Source: Oncomelania hupensis (taxonomy: Eukaryota; Mollusca; Gastropoda; Littorinimorpha; Pomatiopsidae). From it: DNA of 64,000 nucleotides. The stretch is taken from the NCBI GenBank assembly GCA_036898135.1, contig CM072525.1, positions 58,397,049 through 58,461,048 of the forward strand, written 5' to 3'. The notes beneath the pieces are model-generated. The model saw nothing but the letters and a program-made list of their open reading frames with translations. It was not told where the DNA came from and did not search any database. Below, one piece after another: positions 33,399-44,586 of the stretch (position 1 is the stretch's first letter; every line of letters begins with the position of its first letter). A program made the translations under genes and the position numbers.

Positions 33399-35424
33399 CT
33401 AATTATTTAAAGAACGATATAACAGTAATAAAGTTTTCTTGTCAGCACCCCAGTCTGTACCACTAATAACCTTGAGCAGGTTGCAGGCCTGTTGACATTT
33501 AGTTTTCAAATTTTTCAGATGAGGAAGGAAGGATAGCCTTTGATAAAAAATAACACCCAAAAATTTGACTTGTTGGACCGCCTTTATTGGAGTTTTATTG
33601 AGGATAATAGTAGGGTCTTGAATAATTCCCAGGTGCTTGGAAAAGTGAATACATTCAGTTTTTGCTTCAGAAAATTTAAAACCATTTTGTAAAACCCAGT
33701 CTTCAACGGCCTTGACACATAACTGAAGATGACGTTCTGCAGATGCCAAAGTTTTACCTTTGGCTACTAACGCAAAATCGTCAACAAACAAAGAATTGTC
33801 AATTCCCCGTTTAACGGAACGAACAATATTATTTATTTTAATATTAAACAGCAAGGGAGACAAGATGCTACCCTGAGACACTCCCATCTCCTGTTCCCTC
33901 GTATCTGACAAAGATCCCCCAACCTTAACTTGAAAGATTCTGTCCTTAGAAAATTGGATATAAACAGAGGTAAATGTCCCTTCAAACCCATTTCTTGTAA
34001 ATCTGAAAGGATGCCATATTTCCATGTCGTATCATATGCTTTTTCCAAATCAACCATGATGGCAACGACATGTTCACCCTGGACGAACGCGTTACGGATA
34101 AAAGTTTCCAGTCGCACCAGGTGGTCAACAGTACTTCGACCACTTCGAAAGCCACACTGAGTGTTGGATAAAATATTATTTGTTTCTAGATACCACAGTA
34201 AACGAGAATAAACCATTCTTTCCAGCGTCTTGCATAAGCAAGACGTTAAGGCTATTGGTCTATAGTTTGTTGGGTTAGTATGGTCTTTGCCAGGTTTAGG
34301 AATGGGTACAATAATGGCCTTTCTCCAAGAGGGAGGAAAGGTGCCAGTGATCCAAATCTGATTGAAGATGTGCAGCAGTTGAGACCGTGAGTACCTTGTT
34401 AAATGTCTGAGAAATTGATAATGTACATCATCCGGTCCAACTGCTGAATCTGCACTTTTGTTAATTGCATCGTCAAGCTCGACTAATGAGAACGGAATGT
34501 TGTAATCTTCAGAATTATCGGAGGTAAAATTTAACTGTTGTTTTTCTTTACGGGTTTTAACTGTTTGAAAAAGGACAGAATAATTTTCAGAGGAAGAATT
34601 TGCAGCAAAAGAAGTAAGGCATGGGCTCACCTGTTTGTTACTTTTATTTTTGAGTTTGCGGACCACTTTCCACACCTTTGACAGTTTCGCTTTCGAATTA
34701 AGCGTGGAGCAGAAAACTCTCCACGATTCTCTTCTCTTTCGTTTGAAGAGCTGTCGGCATTGCGCTCGCAAACATTGGTGATTCTGTTTATTTTCAGTGC
34801 TTGGGTGTAAAAACATAGTTCTTAAAGCTTTTTTACGAGCTTGCTGAAGTTTTCTACATTCATCGTCAAACCAGGGTTTTTTTTAAGTGTGTGAGGGTTT
34901 GACGAAGTTTGCGGAATGGACTCCTTGGCACTGTTTATAACTATGTCAGTGTAAAGCTGTATTGGATCTATGGCATTCGAAAATTCCCGTTTCTTAGCAC
35001 GTAACTGAACCTCAGACAGGTTAGAAAACAGACTCCAGTTAGCTTGTTTCAGTTTCCACCTGCCATGAGTTTGCTCAAGGTTGTCTGAATCATGTTTTAA
35101 TAAAACCGGAAAATGGTCGCTGCCATGGAGATCTTCTAAAACTGTCCATTTAAAATCCAAAAGTAAAGAGGGATCACAGATTGATATATCAATGTGGTAC
35201 AAAGAAGCGGTTCTTGAACAGGAAAAAGTTGGAGCACCCTCGTTCAAAGTTACTAGATTTAACGAGTCTAAAATGTCTTCAATTATTTTCCCCTGAGAAT
35301 CGGTACGATCGCTACCCCACAGGGGAGAGCGTCCATTAAAATCTCCCCACAACAAAAAAGGGGTTGGTAACTGTTGAATCAAATTCTCAAGGTCATTTTT
35401 GTTTACATTTATGGATGGGGTCAA
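33399..35424 (-). pseudogene. LINE ORF2 endonuclease C-terminus and RT, frameshifted
   Basis: Three overlapping pieces. 34,822-35,424 carries LWGDFNGRSPLWGS and SDHFPVLLK of the endonuclease. 33,833-34,816 carries SAVGPDDVHYQFLRHL, NYRPIALTS, CGFRSGRSTVDHLV and MVDLEKAYDTTWK. 33,399-34,025 carries GVSQGSILSPLLFNI and FVDDFAL. The frame changes where they meet, near 34,830 and 33,950, mean no full product can be made. All catalytic RT boxes survive individually. Confidence 0.9.
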
Positions 35425-35556
35425 ATATATAGAACAAACTGCGAGGGATTTAAAAAAAGATACTCTAGCTGCTACTGCGGGTAAACTTGTATTAAGTGAA
35501 ATTGGGTTAAAGGGGACGTTTCTATCAATAAAGAGTGAAACGCCTCTAGAAGATCA

Positions 35557-35752
35557 AGATTCAAGATAATTTATTGCCAAGTGAATAATACACAAGGAAT
35601 GCATTCGGTAAAAGCTGCAGCACCACACAAAAGCACATATAAAACATAGAGAACATGTGAACAAGCTAACAGCAAATCACAATAAAAGGGTAAGAAGATA
35701 AAGTCATGAAACGAATGAACTGTACAAAAGGGCAAATGTATATTTGCTAGTC

Positions 35753-35789
<37 letters not shown>

Positions 35790-36867
35790 TGTGACAAACA
35801 CACGCGCGCACACCCACACATACACACACCAACACAAGCGCACATTGCTGACTCCCAGCCATCCAGTTTTCACTCTCCATCCATTCGGTCTCGTGTTACT
35901 GTAACATTAGCGCGCCTATGTGCAGCAAGTAGGCCTACTTGTACGAAACGAGCGACAAACTGGCTCTCACCAACACGTTATGGCGACGACATATGGTTAG
36001 GCAATGGCAGAGAACTGGATATATACAATAAATTTGATAAACTGTGTTTATGAAGGAGAAGGACTACACTGTTGAATGCACTGACATTGGATACACTGAC
36101 ATTGGATACAGGGAAGAAAGAAGAGACGGCTTAGCATAGGAGGTAAGAGAATAGTATTTCCGGCATGTGGAAATCCATGTTTAGCCTAGAGCAGAAGGGG
36201 GAGCTTTTCTGCAGAAAACACGAGTCCCGTTTGACACAAGCCGCAGCATCCGTCACCCGCAACGACAACACCGCAGAGCATGCACACCAAACAAAAAATA
36301 ATATAATATGTCATAATCACAGCTTTAAAAACTACAGAGTCACAGTAGCAGATATTGCCAAAAACCACTGTACACAAATATCACAAATACAAACACATCA
36401 GTTATATCACAAACACTGCACCATCCGCATAAAAGGAGTAACAAAGTCTTCTTTATAAGATATGCATAATAGAGACCACCGATAAAACAACAGGAGACAC
36501 CAATAAAGCCTAATTCAACAAAAACAACTAGAAAAAAAAAAAAAAAAAGTCTAACAACCCATTAAATGAAGTTTCACATTGGTGATGGCTCTAATATTAG
36601 CTGCCTAATCACCATTGTACACAGGGGAGGGTATTGCACAAAGAGTTTCCAAGGGTGACACTAGTATACAAGTCTTGTATTCATGCTTAGATGCAGATTA
36701 CCCAACAGTGGACAGTGTATGGGGGGGTAGGGGGAGGTGTAAGGGTAGAATATAGAAGTTATATACCATTCACACACACACACACTCATCCGTATTGTCT
36801 ACGTTGTGGGGTGTTTAAGTATTAATGTATGTGCATACACACACACTCGCCCACATGCCCCCCACGA
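35557..36867 (-). mobile_element. Nested non-coding insert, L2-like 3' tail
   Basis: It interrupts the LINE exactly between RGVSLF and the ITGYSS region of the endonuclease. On the minus strand its 3' end is marked by AGATTCAAGATAATTTATTGCC at 35,560, like the ends at 14,336 and 28,201. The interior has a CA microsatellite (about 35,756-35,786), an A-run (36,532-36,548) and a second CA tract (about 36,771-36,785). No coding sequence is recognised; the open frame at 36,165-36,458 has no domain. No clear TSD. Confidence 0.65.
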
Positions 36868-37084
36868 TATACAATCAATAGACGAATAACCAGTAATATT
36901 TATAATCTGTTTCTCTGATAAGAGAGTTTCCTGAAGGGCCAACACTTCAGGTCGATGCTCTGTCAGCAGACAGCATAGCTCCTCATAATTTGCCCTTATC
37001 CCTCGGATGTTCCATTGTAAAATGGCCATAAAAATGAAGTAAAAGAAGGCTAAAATTGTCAACTCCGATAGCACAAATAAGTCT

Positions 37085-37452
37085 CTTTAGCTTTTCGGAC
37101 CCTCGTCCATCTCTTCATGGTCCATCAACCCTCCGAAACGGTTCTCCGTTTCGAGAGGCTGATGGTGCTTAGAAGAAAGGGGTCCGGGCCTTTGATTTTT
37201 GGTCAAAGCCCCGGAACCCGAACTGCCAGCCGACTTCCTCCCCTTCTCCCCAACACCGGACTTTCAATCCTCCCTCTCCCCCTCGCCCTTACCAACCTTT
37301 CCCTCTCCTCCTCTGACGCTCTTCTGCTGAGCAACTAGAATCTTTGCCGCCTCAGCAACCACTCGGTCGCTAAAACCAGTCGTTGCTGGTGCGGCAGCCT
37401 GAGGCCTAGCCTCCTTCACGGCAGGTGTGACGGCTTTAGGCACGGCCGTCAG
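37085..37452 (-). pseudogene. LINE ORF1 C-terminal remnant
   Basis: Read on the minus strand, this matches the low-complexity C-terminal region of the intact ORF1 (TGFSDR…AGATKILV through NRFGGLMEHEEMDEGPK) with frame breaks. The zinc-knuckle region is absent. It lies just upstream of the remaining ORF2 start, preserving the ORF1-ORF2 order. Confidence 0.8.
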
Positions 37453-37770
37453 CAGGAGGACAGTCTAAAGAAATACCAGGAGAGCGTGGCTGTGCTTGGT
37501 TGAGGTGGAGGTCAATAAGGGCGAGCACATCACCTCTCTTATTCAAAAAATCATCTCTGAGCAAAACATTACTCATGGAGACAAGAAATAAATCTTGACT
37601 CCTGCGGCCTGGTTCATCTACATTGTGCTATATCTACTTTAATGTTCTTAATCAGTTTGCCTCTCGTCAAGAAAACTTGAAAGTCCTCCAAACTGTATGT
37701 TCCGTTTAGGAATATAAGATGTTAGAAAAGTATTGAAAATGTCATTGTACACATTAAAACCTTTGGGCTT
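37453..37770. other. Unassigned junction sequence
   Basis: Sequence between the broken LINE and the second duplication copy. No frame with recognisable domains and no repeat shared with the rest of the window was found. Confidence 0.5.
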
Positions 37771-40700
37771 TGACCACAGGAAAACACTTGAGGAGCACTG
37801 AAAACCCTTGCTGGATGCCAATCCCACACTCAGCTGGAATAAATGAGCTCGAGGCAGCTCCGGAAGGGACCCAGCTGTGGTTAATGGAACTGTCAGAGAG
37901 CTGATGGATGAGCTTGCTGCTGATGTGGTCAGCCCAGCCAGAAACACATCTTTCGTCCAGCATCTCTTCACAGCACTGTGGCAGCTGAAGAGCCAATTAA
38001 CCCCAGGGCAAGTGCTTACATTACATTACATATTACATTACATAATTGTTGCGTTAGGTCCAGCGGACTCTTCCGAGCCAAATCAGTACCGGACAACCCC
38101 CAATCCGCATAAAAGATCTGCTGAAACAACCCTAGTGGGAAAACTGAATGCCCTCCACCAGCCAGTCACTTTACAATAAAGACATCCCACGCAGGGGACG
38201 GCTGAGGCTTCACCCCAACTTATCGACCCCCCGTTTACAAAACAAAATAGAATACAAACATCATTATAAATTATCAACAAAACACAGTGGGAATTTAAAG
38301 CACTAAATTTCCAGAAAGTGGGGATACTATTTATACTGAAACCCCAGGCACCCCAACGGGGGACTGCCCACAAGTTTAGGTATATGCAGAACATTACCGC
38401 CCACCAGTTTAGTTATATGCGGAACATAACCGCCCACCAGTTTAGGTATATGCAAAACATAACTGACCACCAGTTTAGTTATATGCGGAACATAACCGCC
38501 CACCAGTTTAGGTATATGCAAAACATAACCGCCCATCAGTTTAGATATATGCGGAACATAACCGCCCACCAGTTTAGTTATATGCGGAACATAACCGCCC
38601 ACCAGTTTAGGTTTATGCGGAACATAATCGCCCACCAGTTTAGGTTTATGCGGAACATAACCGCCCACCAGTTTAGGTCTCTGCATCTCGATTTCCCTCC
38701 AGAGATTTTCCAGTTTGTGCCCTACTCTGACCTACGTTGTATGACTGGATCTTATTGTAAACGACTGTGGCAGACTGACTGGTCTAACCATATCAACAAC
38801 AAATTATTTCAAATTCTTCCCGATTTGTCTGCTTCTTTGCCCAACCTTGCATCCACTCGCAAAGATGAAAAAGTGTTGTCTCGCCTTCATATTGGGCATA
38901 CTTATGTCACCTACAGTTTCCTTTTAAAAGGAGAAGAACCACCATGGTGCTTTGCATGTGATCAATCTTTTTCCGTTCGCCATTTCATGTCTGAGTGTGC
39001 TGATTTGATTGAGGAAAGAGAAACATATTTTGGTTCCATACCTTTCAAAGATATTTTTAAAGTATGTAATGGTCAACATCTGTTTCAATTTTTACATGAT
39101 GTTGGTTTGTTTTAAGATAACGTCTCTCTGGTCCTGATTTGGCTCGGAAGAGTCCGCTGGACCTAAAGCAATAATCTTGTATTGTATTGTACCAGTTTAG
39201 GTATATGTGGAACATAACCGCCCACCAGTTTAGGTATATGCGGAACATAACCGCCTACCAGTTTAGGTATATGCGGAACATAACTGCCCACCAGTTTAGG
39301 TATATGCTGAACATAACCGCCCACCAGTTTAGTTATATGCGGAACATGACTGCCCACCAGTTTAGGTATATGTGGAACATAACCGCCCACCAGTTTAGAA
39401 CATGTGGAACATGACTGCCCACCAGTTTAGGTATATGTGGAACATGACTGCCCACCAGTTACAATACAATACAAGATTATTGCTTTAGGTCCAGCGGACT
39501 CTTCTGAGCCAAATCAGGACCAGAGAGACGTTATCTTAAAATATTATAAAATGATTCAAATCTTAAAAAACAAGCCTGTTGCTCTTAAATACACAAGCAA
39601 ACTTTCACATGACACCTCTTTAAGAGTCTTCTTTAAAACTGATGTATTAAAAATATATTCGCTTTCTTCAATCAAATCACTAAATTCAGTCCTATCAATA
39701 AAATCCAAACTAAACAAAACATGTCGATACGATTTATATGCGATAAAACAAACCAACATCATGTAAAAATTGAAACAGATGTTGACCATTACATACTTTA
39801 AAAGTATCTTTGAAAGGTGTGGAACCAAAATATGCTTCTCTTTCCTCAATCAAATCAGCACGCTCAGACATGAAATGGCGAACGGAAAAAGATTGATCAC
39901 AAGCAAAGCACCATGGTGGTTCTTCTCCTTTTAAAAGGAAACTGTGGGTGACATAAGTATGCCCAATATGAAGGCGAGACAACACTGTTTCTTCTGTGCG
40001 AGTGGATGCAAGGTTAGGCAAAGAAGCAGACAAATCGGGAAGAATTTGAAATAATTTGTTGTTGATATGATTAGACCAGTCAGTCTGCCACAGTCGTTTA
40101 CAATAAGATCCAGTCATACAACGTAGGTCAGAGTAGGGCACAAACTGGAAAATCTCTGGAGGGAAATCGAGATGCAGAGCATCTTTAGCCGCCCTGTCTA
40201 CTGCAATATTGCCGCGGATGCCCATGTGACCAGGGACCCACATAAAAACTATCTTTTTACCCTCAGAAACAAGTTGTGTATGGAGGTCATGGATCTCTGC
40301 CAGAAAAGGGTGTGATATCTTTCTCTTGGAAAGAGCCTGAAGTGCTGACAATGAATCGGACATGATTAAAAACGAGGTTCTTTTGGATTGATAAACTTGT
40401 TTCAGAGCTAAATGAATTGCCTTGAGCTCAGCTGTATAAACAGAACAAAAATCAGGTAAACGCTGTTGCAAAGGCTGGTCTAAGTGTCTCCCAGAGACCG
40501 ACGCAGCAGCAACTGAATCTCCTTTCTTCGACCCGTCTGTAAAAAGTGTTTCATATCCGGGGTATAAGGCACATTGTTCTAAATAAAGTTGGTTATATAC
40601 GGTTTCAGATGTATTGTTTTTGACGAAGGCAGACAACTGCCAATTAATGTTTGGGGTACATAATTTCCATGGGGGAGATTCAGTTCGAAGTTCATCGTCG

Positions 40701-41061
40701 TTGACGGAGGCAACATCAATGCCTGCTTTTTCCAAATGAGCCTGCATTCTGATTCCAAACGGGGGGATTGTGTTAGGTTTGGCTTCAAATTTCTGGACAA
40801 GATCTGGGTTGAAAACACAGTCATAAGCAGGGTTCATGGGATCAGTTTTTAATTTTAGATAATAATTCAGTGACAATTTTGTACGTCTGAGCTCCAGCGG
40901 GGGTTCGTTAGCTTCCACATATAGGCTTTCACAAGGGGAGGTGCGAAAAGCACCCAAAGCAATGCGTAGTGCCTGATGAGCAACTGGATCTAACATCTTA
41001 AGATAAGATTTTCTAGCAGAACCATAAACAATGCAACCATAGTCTAACTTGGATCTAATTA
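37771..41061. repeat. Tandem duplication, copy 2
   Basis: It repeats 30,120-33,405. Inside are: short retroelement, minus strand (about 38,022-38,370); 33-bp repeats (about 38,371-38,677 and 39,193-39,460); LINE end, plus strand (about 38,678-39,192); LINE 3' part, minus strand (39,461-41,061). Copy 2 stops at CTTGGATCTAATTA, where an unrelated CR1-like fragment begins. Copy 1 continues there into the rest of the LINE. Confidence 0.95.
39734..40996 (-). pseudogene. LINE ORF2 C-terminal piece with RNase H, second copy
   Basis: 420-residue frame equal to that at 32,078-33,340 apart from five substitutions (N-D, T-K, N-D, C-R, A-V). The RNase H boxes are intact, but the C-R change removes the last cysteine of the terminal zinc-binding-like motif. 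The upstream RT is absent because the duplication ends 65 bp beyond. Confidence 0.9.
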
Positions 41062-41410
41062 AACTAACTATCCCAATGTACGTTGGGATGGTATCTGGTC
41101 AGGACAAAATAATTACGAAATAATTGAAAAAGTAAAGGATGCTTTTTTGATACAAAAAGTGAGTGAACCGACAAGAAGGAGGGTGGGTCAGAAACCGACT
41201 TTAGATGATTGGATACTTGTAAATGATAGCGATTTAGTCTCAGAAATTTGTTATCTTGATCCTCTAGGTAAGAGTGATCACAATATTTTAAGTTTTAATT
41301 TATGTGTCTCAATGAAAAAAAGAAAACATGAAATAAAGTATGTCTATGATCTTAATAAGGGGGACTACTCTCGACTGAGAAATTTTGTTACTGTACAGAA
41401 GAGACCATCA
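41062..41410 (+). pseudogene. CR1-like endonuclease fragment
   Basis: The frame reads NYPNVRWD then VSEPTRRRVGQKPTLDDWIL and LGKSDHNILSFNL, the end of a CR1-group endonuclease (D and H of SDH present). Only about 115 residues survive and no RT follows. It abuts the end of duplication copy 2 on the left and a host-like coding exon on the right. Confidence 0.85.
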
Positions 41411-41434
41411 TGTATTTGAGAATAATAATTGCAG

Positions 41435-42134
41435 AGTACCTACACAACTTTCAAGCCCTTTATCCCAAGGCATCTTTCATCCCCAAAATGCACTATTTGG
41501 TACACTTTCCTTCTCAAATGAAGTTGTTTAGTCCTCTTCGGCACCAGTGGTGCATGCACTTTGAAGGTAAAAATGGTTATTTTGCAAACAAGCGCTATAG
41601 AAATTTCACCAATTTGCTGCTTACTCTGGCTAAGCGGCACCAGCTGTATGTATGGCATATCAACAAAATGGAACATGTAGTGGTCGCAACCCAAACTACA
41701 TGTATGAGGGTGATTCAGTGGGCCCTGGTGTGCCATTCCAATTTAGCGAGGTGTATCCTGCACTTCTAGAGTCTAAGCAGCAGGTCATACCAGATTCACC
41801 AGATGAAGTGTACATGTGCTTTTCTGCCACCATCCATGGCAGAGAGTACAAGCAAGGTTCTGCTCTTGTCCTAGAATATGTTGAAGAAGAACCCAAGTTT
41901 GGGATTATCGAAAGAGTGATTGTGGTGGACCACATGAAGTACTTTGTGGTCAAAAGGATGGAAGCTGAGTTTAAGCTACACATTCTGTCATACATCCTTC
42001 AGCCATCTGATGTGATGTCCTTCAGTGCTTTTTCCAACCTGCAGTTCAAGTGGCCTTTGAGTGTGTACAGGTATCAGGGAGAGTACTATGCGGTGATGAA
42101 CAGCAACAGTCATACGTACGCCTTTCCATTTTAA
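41435..42134 (+). pseudogene. Host-type coding exon of unknown family, frameshifted
   Basis: After a possible acceptor (AATTGCAG), one frame reads LHNFQALYPKASFIPKMHYL, then HQWCMHFEGKNGYFANKRYR and LLLTLAKRHQLY. At about 41,650 the sense shifts to another frame (MAYQQNGTCSGRNPNYMYEG through HTYAFPF, stop at 42,132-42,134). The two halves make one continuous protein if two bases are removed at GTATGTATGG. The KMHYLVHFP and WCMHFEGKN signatures are, as I recall, from an uncharacterised animal protein family distantly like transposase-associated domains. Either a pseudogene or a sequencing indel. The stop codon sits 25 bp before a DNA transposon. Confidence 0.6.
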
Positions 42135-42159
42135 GTCCAAGCTATAACTTCAATATAGT

Positions 42160-42595
42160 CAGAGGTGCCAACCAGTACGGATTGACCGTATTTAATTCTG
42201 GCAAAGTGAATTAAATACGAAAATACGGTAGCTTTTATAAAAATACAGAGGAAAAGTTGCCGATCGTTTATCTTTGCCAGCGGTGCTTCTGTGCCGGTTT
42301 CTGGTCTCATAAATAGTACTCCTGCACTCACTGAACGTCGCTGTGTTCAACAAGCTGGTTTTCATGGTGATTTTAGAGTAAAAGAAGTGTGGTGTTCAAC
42401 AAGCTGATTTGTATCGTGATTTTAGAGGATTGAAAATAGCCTTCTGTTTCAGAGGGAAGCCTGTCGTTACTTTATAGTGTCATCTATAGGCTAGGTTTTG
42501 CGAGAAAAAAAAATACTGACAAGTGTTAAAAAATACTGACAAACGGGTCCAGAAATACTGACAAGAAGATTAGGGGGTTGGCAGTGGCACCTCTG
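42160..42595. mobile_element. Non-autonomous DNA transposon, copy 1 (6-bp TSD family)
   Basis: 436 bp, with terminal inverted repeats CAGAGGTGCCAACC and, at the right end, GGTTGGCA…GGCACCTCTG (a 6-bp insertion splits this copy's repeat). Flanks TATAGT and TATATT match at 5 of 6 bases. A 12-bp perfect stem (CCGTATTTAATT with AATTAAATACGA/G) lies next to the left end. Three AATACTGACAA motifs lie near the right end. No coding capacity. The CAG start suggests the hAT superfamily, but the 6-bp TSD is not the usual 8. Confidence 0.88.
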
Positions 42596-42962
42596 TATAT
42601 TTATTTCATTTTTTTTATTTGTTTTATTTATTTCTTAAATGTTTCTTTTATTTCTTTGTTTACACCTGCATTGACGAGTAACTAGGTTCTCATATCATGT
42701 GAAAGCAATGTTTATTTTAAATCCATGTTGTTACATCAAGGTTTCATGTGAAAGCAATGTTTATTTTAAGTCCTTTTGCAGCATCAATATGCCCGTGTTC
42801 AAAGTGTGTGACGCATAGCGCCAGCTGAAAAAGGCAGTGCTCTGGCCTTTTATTATTATTATTGTTGTTGTTGTTATTATTGTTGTTGTTATTATTATTA
42901 TTATTATTATGTATTATTAATTAGAGAGAGAGAGAGAGCGAGAGAGAAAGTGTGTGTGTGTT

Positions 42963-43012
<50 letters not shown>

Positions 43013-43529
43013 TCTTCTATGACGCATGTTTAGTGTTTACGTCATCATCACTGACCTCATGTTTTATTTATTTTTCATCACTGAAGAAGGGCGTAGCCCG
43101 AAAGTCTTTGCTTTTATATTTTTCTTGGTGTTTTTTGTGTATTTTGTTTCTGATTTCTATATTGTCTTTTTCTGTGGAAGAGGTTGTAAGAAAAGGTATT
43201 TTGCATTAATAATATACATGTATAATTTAATAACGTTCAACTTCTAAGCATAATGAATACTTCATTTTACTTGTTGACTGACAGTAAATATTCTATAATT
43301 TGTGTAGAGCAGTGAATGTGCCCTCCCCCTCTCCCCCCACTTCCCCACCTCCCCTCCTTGGCCTTCTACACCCATCAAGGGCATTTTAGTTAAATTGATG
43401 GTGCTTTTTCATTTATATTCCAGCCAAAATTAAACATTTCAGGATATATAAGGCTATCAAGCCCCAACCTCTCCCCCCTCAATACACACACAAAAAAGAG
43501 GGGGGGGGAAGGGGGTGTTATACTGTTGT
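42596..43529. other. AT-rich stretch with simple repeats
   Basis: No gene recognised. It contains a mixed (TTA)/(GTT) tract at 42,850-42,911, a (GA)n tract at 42,925-43,010 with a short GT run, and a C-rich/G-rich region near 43,320-43,520. ATGTTTATTTTAA-type words at 42,710 and 42,755 form a small direct repeat (CATGTGAAAGCAATGTTTAT). Confidence 0.65.
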
Positions 43530-43540
43530 GGTAGGTTTAT

Positions 43541-43753
43541 GTTGTTGTTGTTGTTGTTTGTAGATTATAGTCACACGACACTTTCGCATATAGGTGACTA
43601 CTGGACCGATTTATACTGACACCAGCGGGCCAGTTGTTGGTAAAGGGGAAAATAATATGATCACACGTTGACCAATCCGGGATTCGAACCAGCGACCTTT
43701 TGGTTACTAGCAAGACGCTCTTACCAACTGAGCTACCCGGCCCCTCATAGGTA
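43541..43753 (-). mobile_element. tRNA-derived SINE with 11-bp TSD
   Basis: On the minus strand a tRNA-like head has an A box (TAGCTCAGTTGGTAAGAGCG, 43,717-43,736) and a B box (GGTTCGAATCC, 43,680-43,690). It is followed by about 130 bp of body and a 3' (AAC)n tail at 43,541-43,558. GGTAGGTTTAT flanks it at 43,530-43,540 and 43,754-43,764. The T stem and anticodon stem have mismatches and the unit continues well beyond a tRNA, so it is a SINE and not a tRNA gene. Confidence 0.85.
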
Positions 43754-44132
43754 GGTAGGTTTATCAACTGTTTGTTTCTTAAATGTCCAGTGACTACAAG
43801 TCAAGTGCAATTGATTGTGTTTGAGTTGACTGCAAGGCTTTGGCACAATCCACACTGTAGCCGTGTAGGGCTGTTCAAATGTTCTAAGTCTAATAATAAA
43901 TATCTGTGTGCCCAGACGTACTTTTTGTTGATACTTTCACAAGATTGATTTGTGAGCGTGTGTGGACAGTTCGACTTTTTGAGGGAAAAAGGTTGAGGTC
44001 GTCATCAGCATTGAAGATTGTTGTTTAAGTTAGTTTCACAAGGTGTTTTTTGGCTGTGCCTAGTGACGTTCAAGTTTTTGCAAAAGATTGTATAGTTGTG
44101 TTAGATGATCTCTTACGGTGTATTTTTTTCAG

Positions 44133-44474
44133 GTGCACTGAAGCTTAAATATTCTGATGATGTTGCATCCATGCAGCTTGTGTTGGAAGAAGATGGCACG
44201 TGTGTGGATGATGACGACATACTGGAGGAATTTTCGAGTAAGGTGTTCCTTATTTTCCTACCTGGCCAGAGATTTCAGTCTCAACAAATTCAAATTTTTC
44301 TTCAGGAGAGCACTTCCAGTAACATGTCATCACTTACTACAACCTCCCACAGCGACTCTTCCTCCATCAGTGACACTTTGCCTTCACTTCCAGCATCCTC
44401 CTCCTGCAGTGTCACAATGCCTCCACTGACTTCAAACTCTTCTACTGCAGATGTTAGCACATCCCCTTCAGGAG
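44133..44474 (+). CDS. CIDE-N-domain gene, exon A
   Basis: Acceptor TTTTTTTCAG|GT at 44,132; donor GAG|GTAAAC after 44,474; both ends phase 1. The frame encodes LKLKYSDDVASMQLVLEEDG, then TCVDDDDILEEFSSKVFLIF and LPGQRF. LVLEEDGT-x-VDDED is the hallmark of the CIDE-N (CAD) domain, an interaction domain of CAD/ICAD nucleases and CIDE lipid-droplet proteins. Its first part must lie in an upstream exon not identified. After LPGQRF comes a Ser/Thr-rich linker (about 60 residues). What this protein does is unknown; the rest of the gene is not that of CAD or CIDE proteins. Confidence 0.75.
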
Positions 44475-44586
44475 GTAAACCCGGTTTCCTCTTCAATAAG
44501 AAAAACAGCTGTTAATAGGGCTTTGTGACTTTGTTTCCTGTGAATTTAACTACTTTAAGGCATGGAACAATAAAGTATAACATGTG

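Larger units (their letters stand above)
30120..33405. repeat. Tandem duplication, copy 1
   Basis: This segment recurs at 37,771-41,061, an offset of about 7,651-7,656 bp, so the two copies are direct repeats. Both contain, in order, the end of the decayed coding stretch, a minus-strand short retroelement, 33-bp repeats split by a plus-strand LINE end, and the 3' part of a minus-strand LINE. The 420-residue LINE frame differs at 5 positions between copies, so the duplication is recent compared with the insertions it carries. Confidence 0.95.
31805..37452 (-). mobile_element. Nearly full RNase H LINE, minus strand, broken and split by a nested insert
   Basis: The 3' tail lies at 31,805-31,870, then ORF2 back to about 35,556, an unrelated insert (35,557-36,867), the ORF2 start (about 36,868-37,060) and the C-terminal part of ORF1 (about 37,085-37,452). 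ORF2 is in pieces: 32,078-33,340 (C-terminal, RNase H), 33,399-34,025, 33,833-34,816 and 34,822-35,424. It has frameshifts and a deletion of about 18 residues after SPCLT. The 5' half of ORF1 and the 5' UTR are missing. Dead copy. Confidence 0.9.

Noticed and set aside
36165..36458. 97-residue frame inside the nested insert
   Set aside because: No recognisable domain; the insert otherwise looks like non-coding 3' UTR with CA repeats.
43676..43745. Functional tRNA gene on the minus strand
   Set aside because: A and B boxes are present, but the T stem and anticodon stem mismatch and the unit continues into a SINE body with an (AAC)n tail and TSD.
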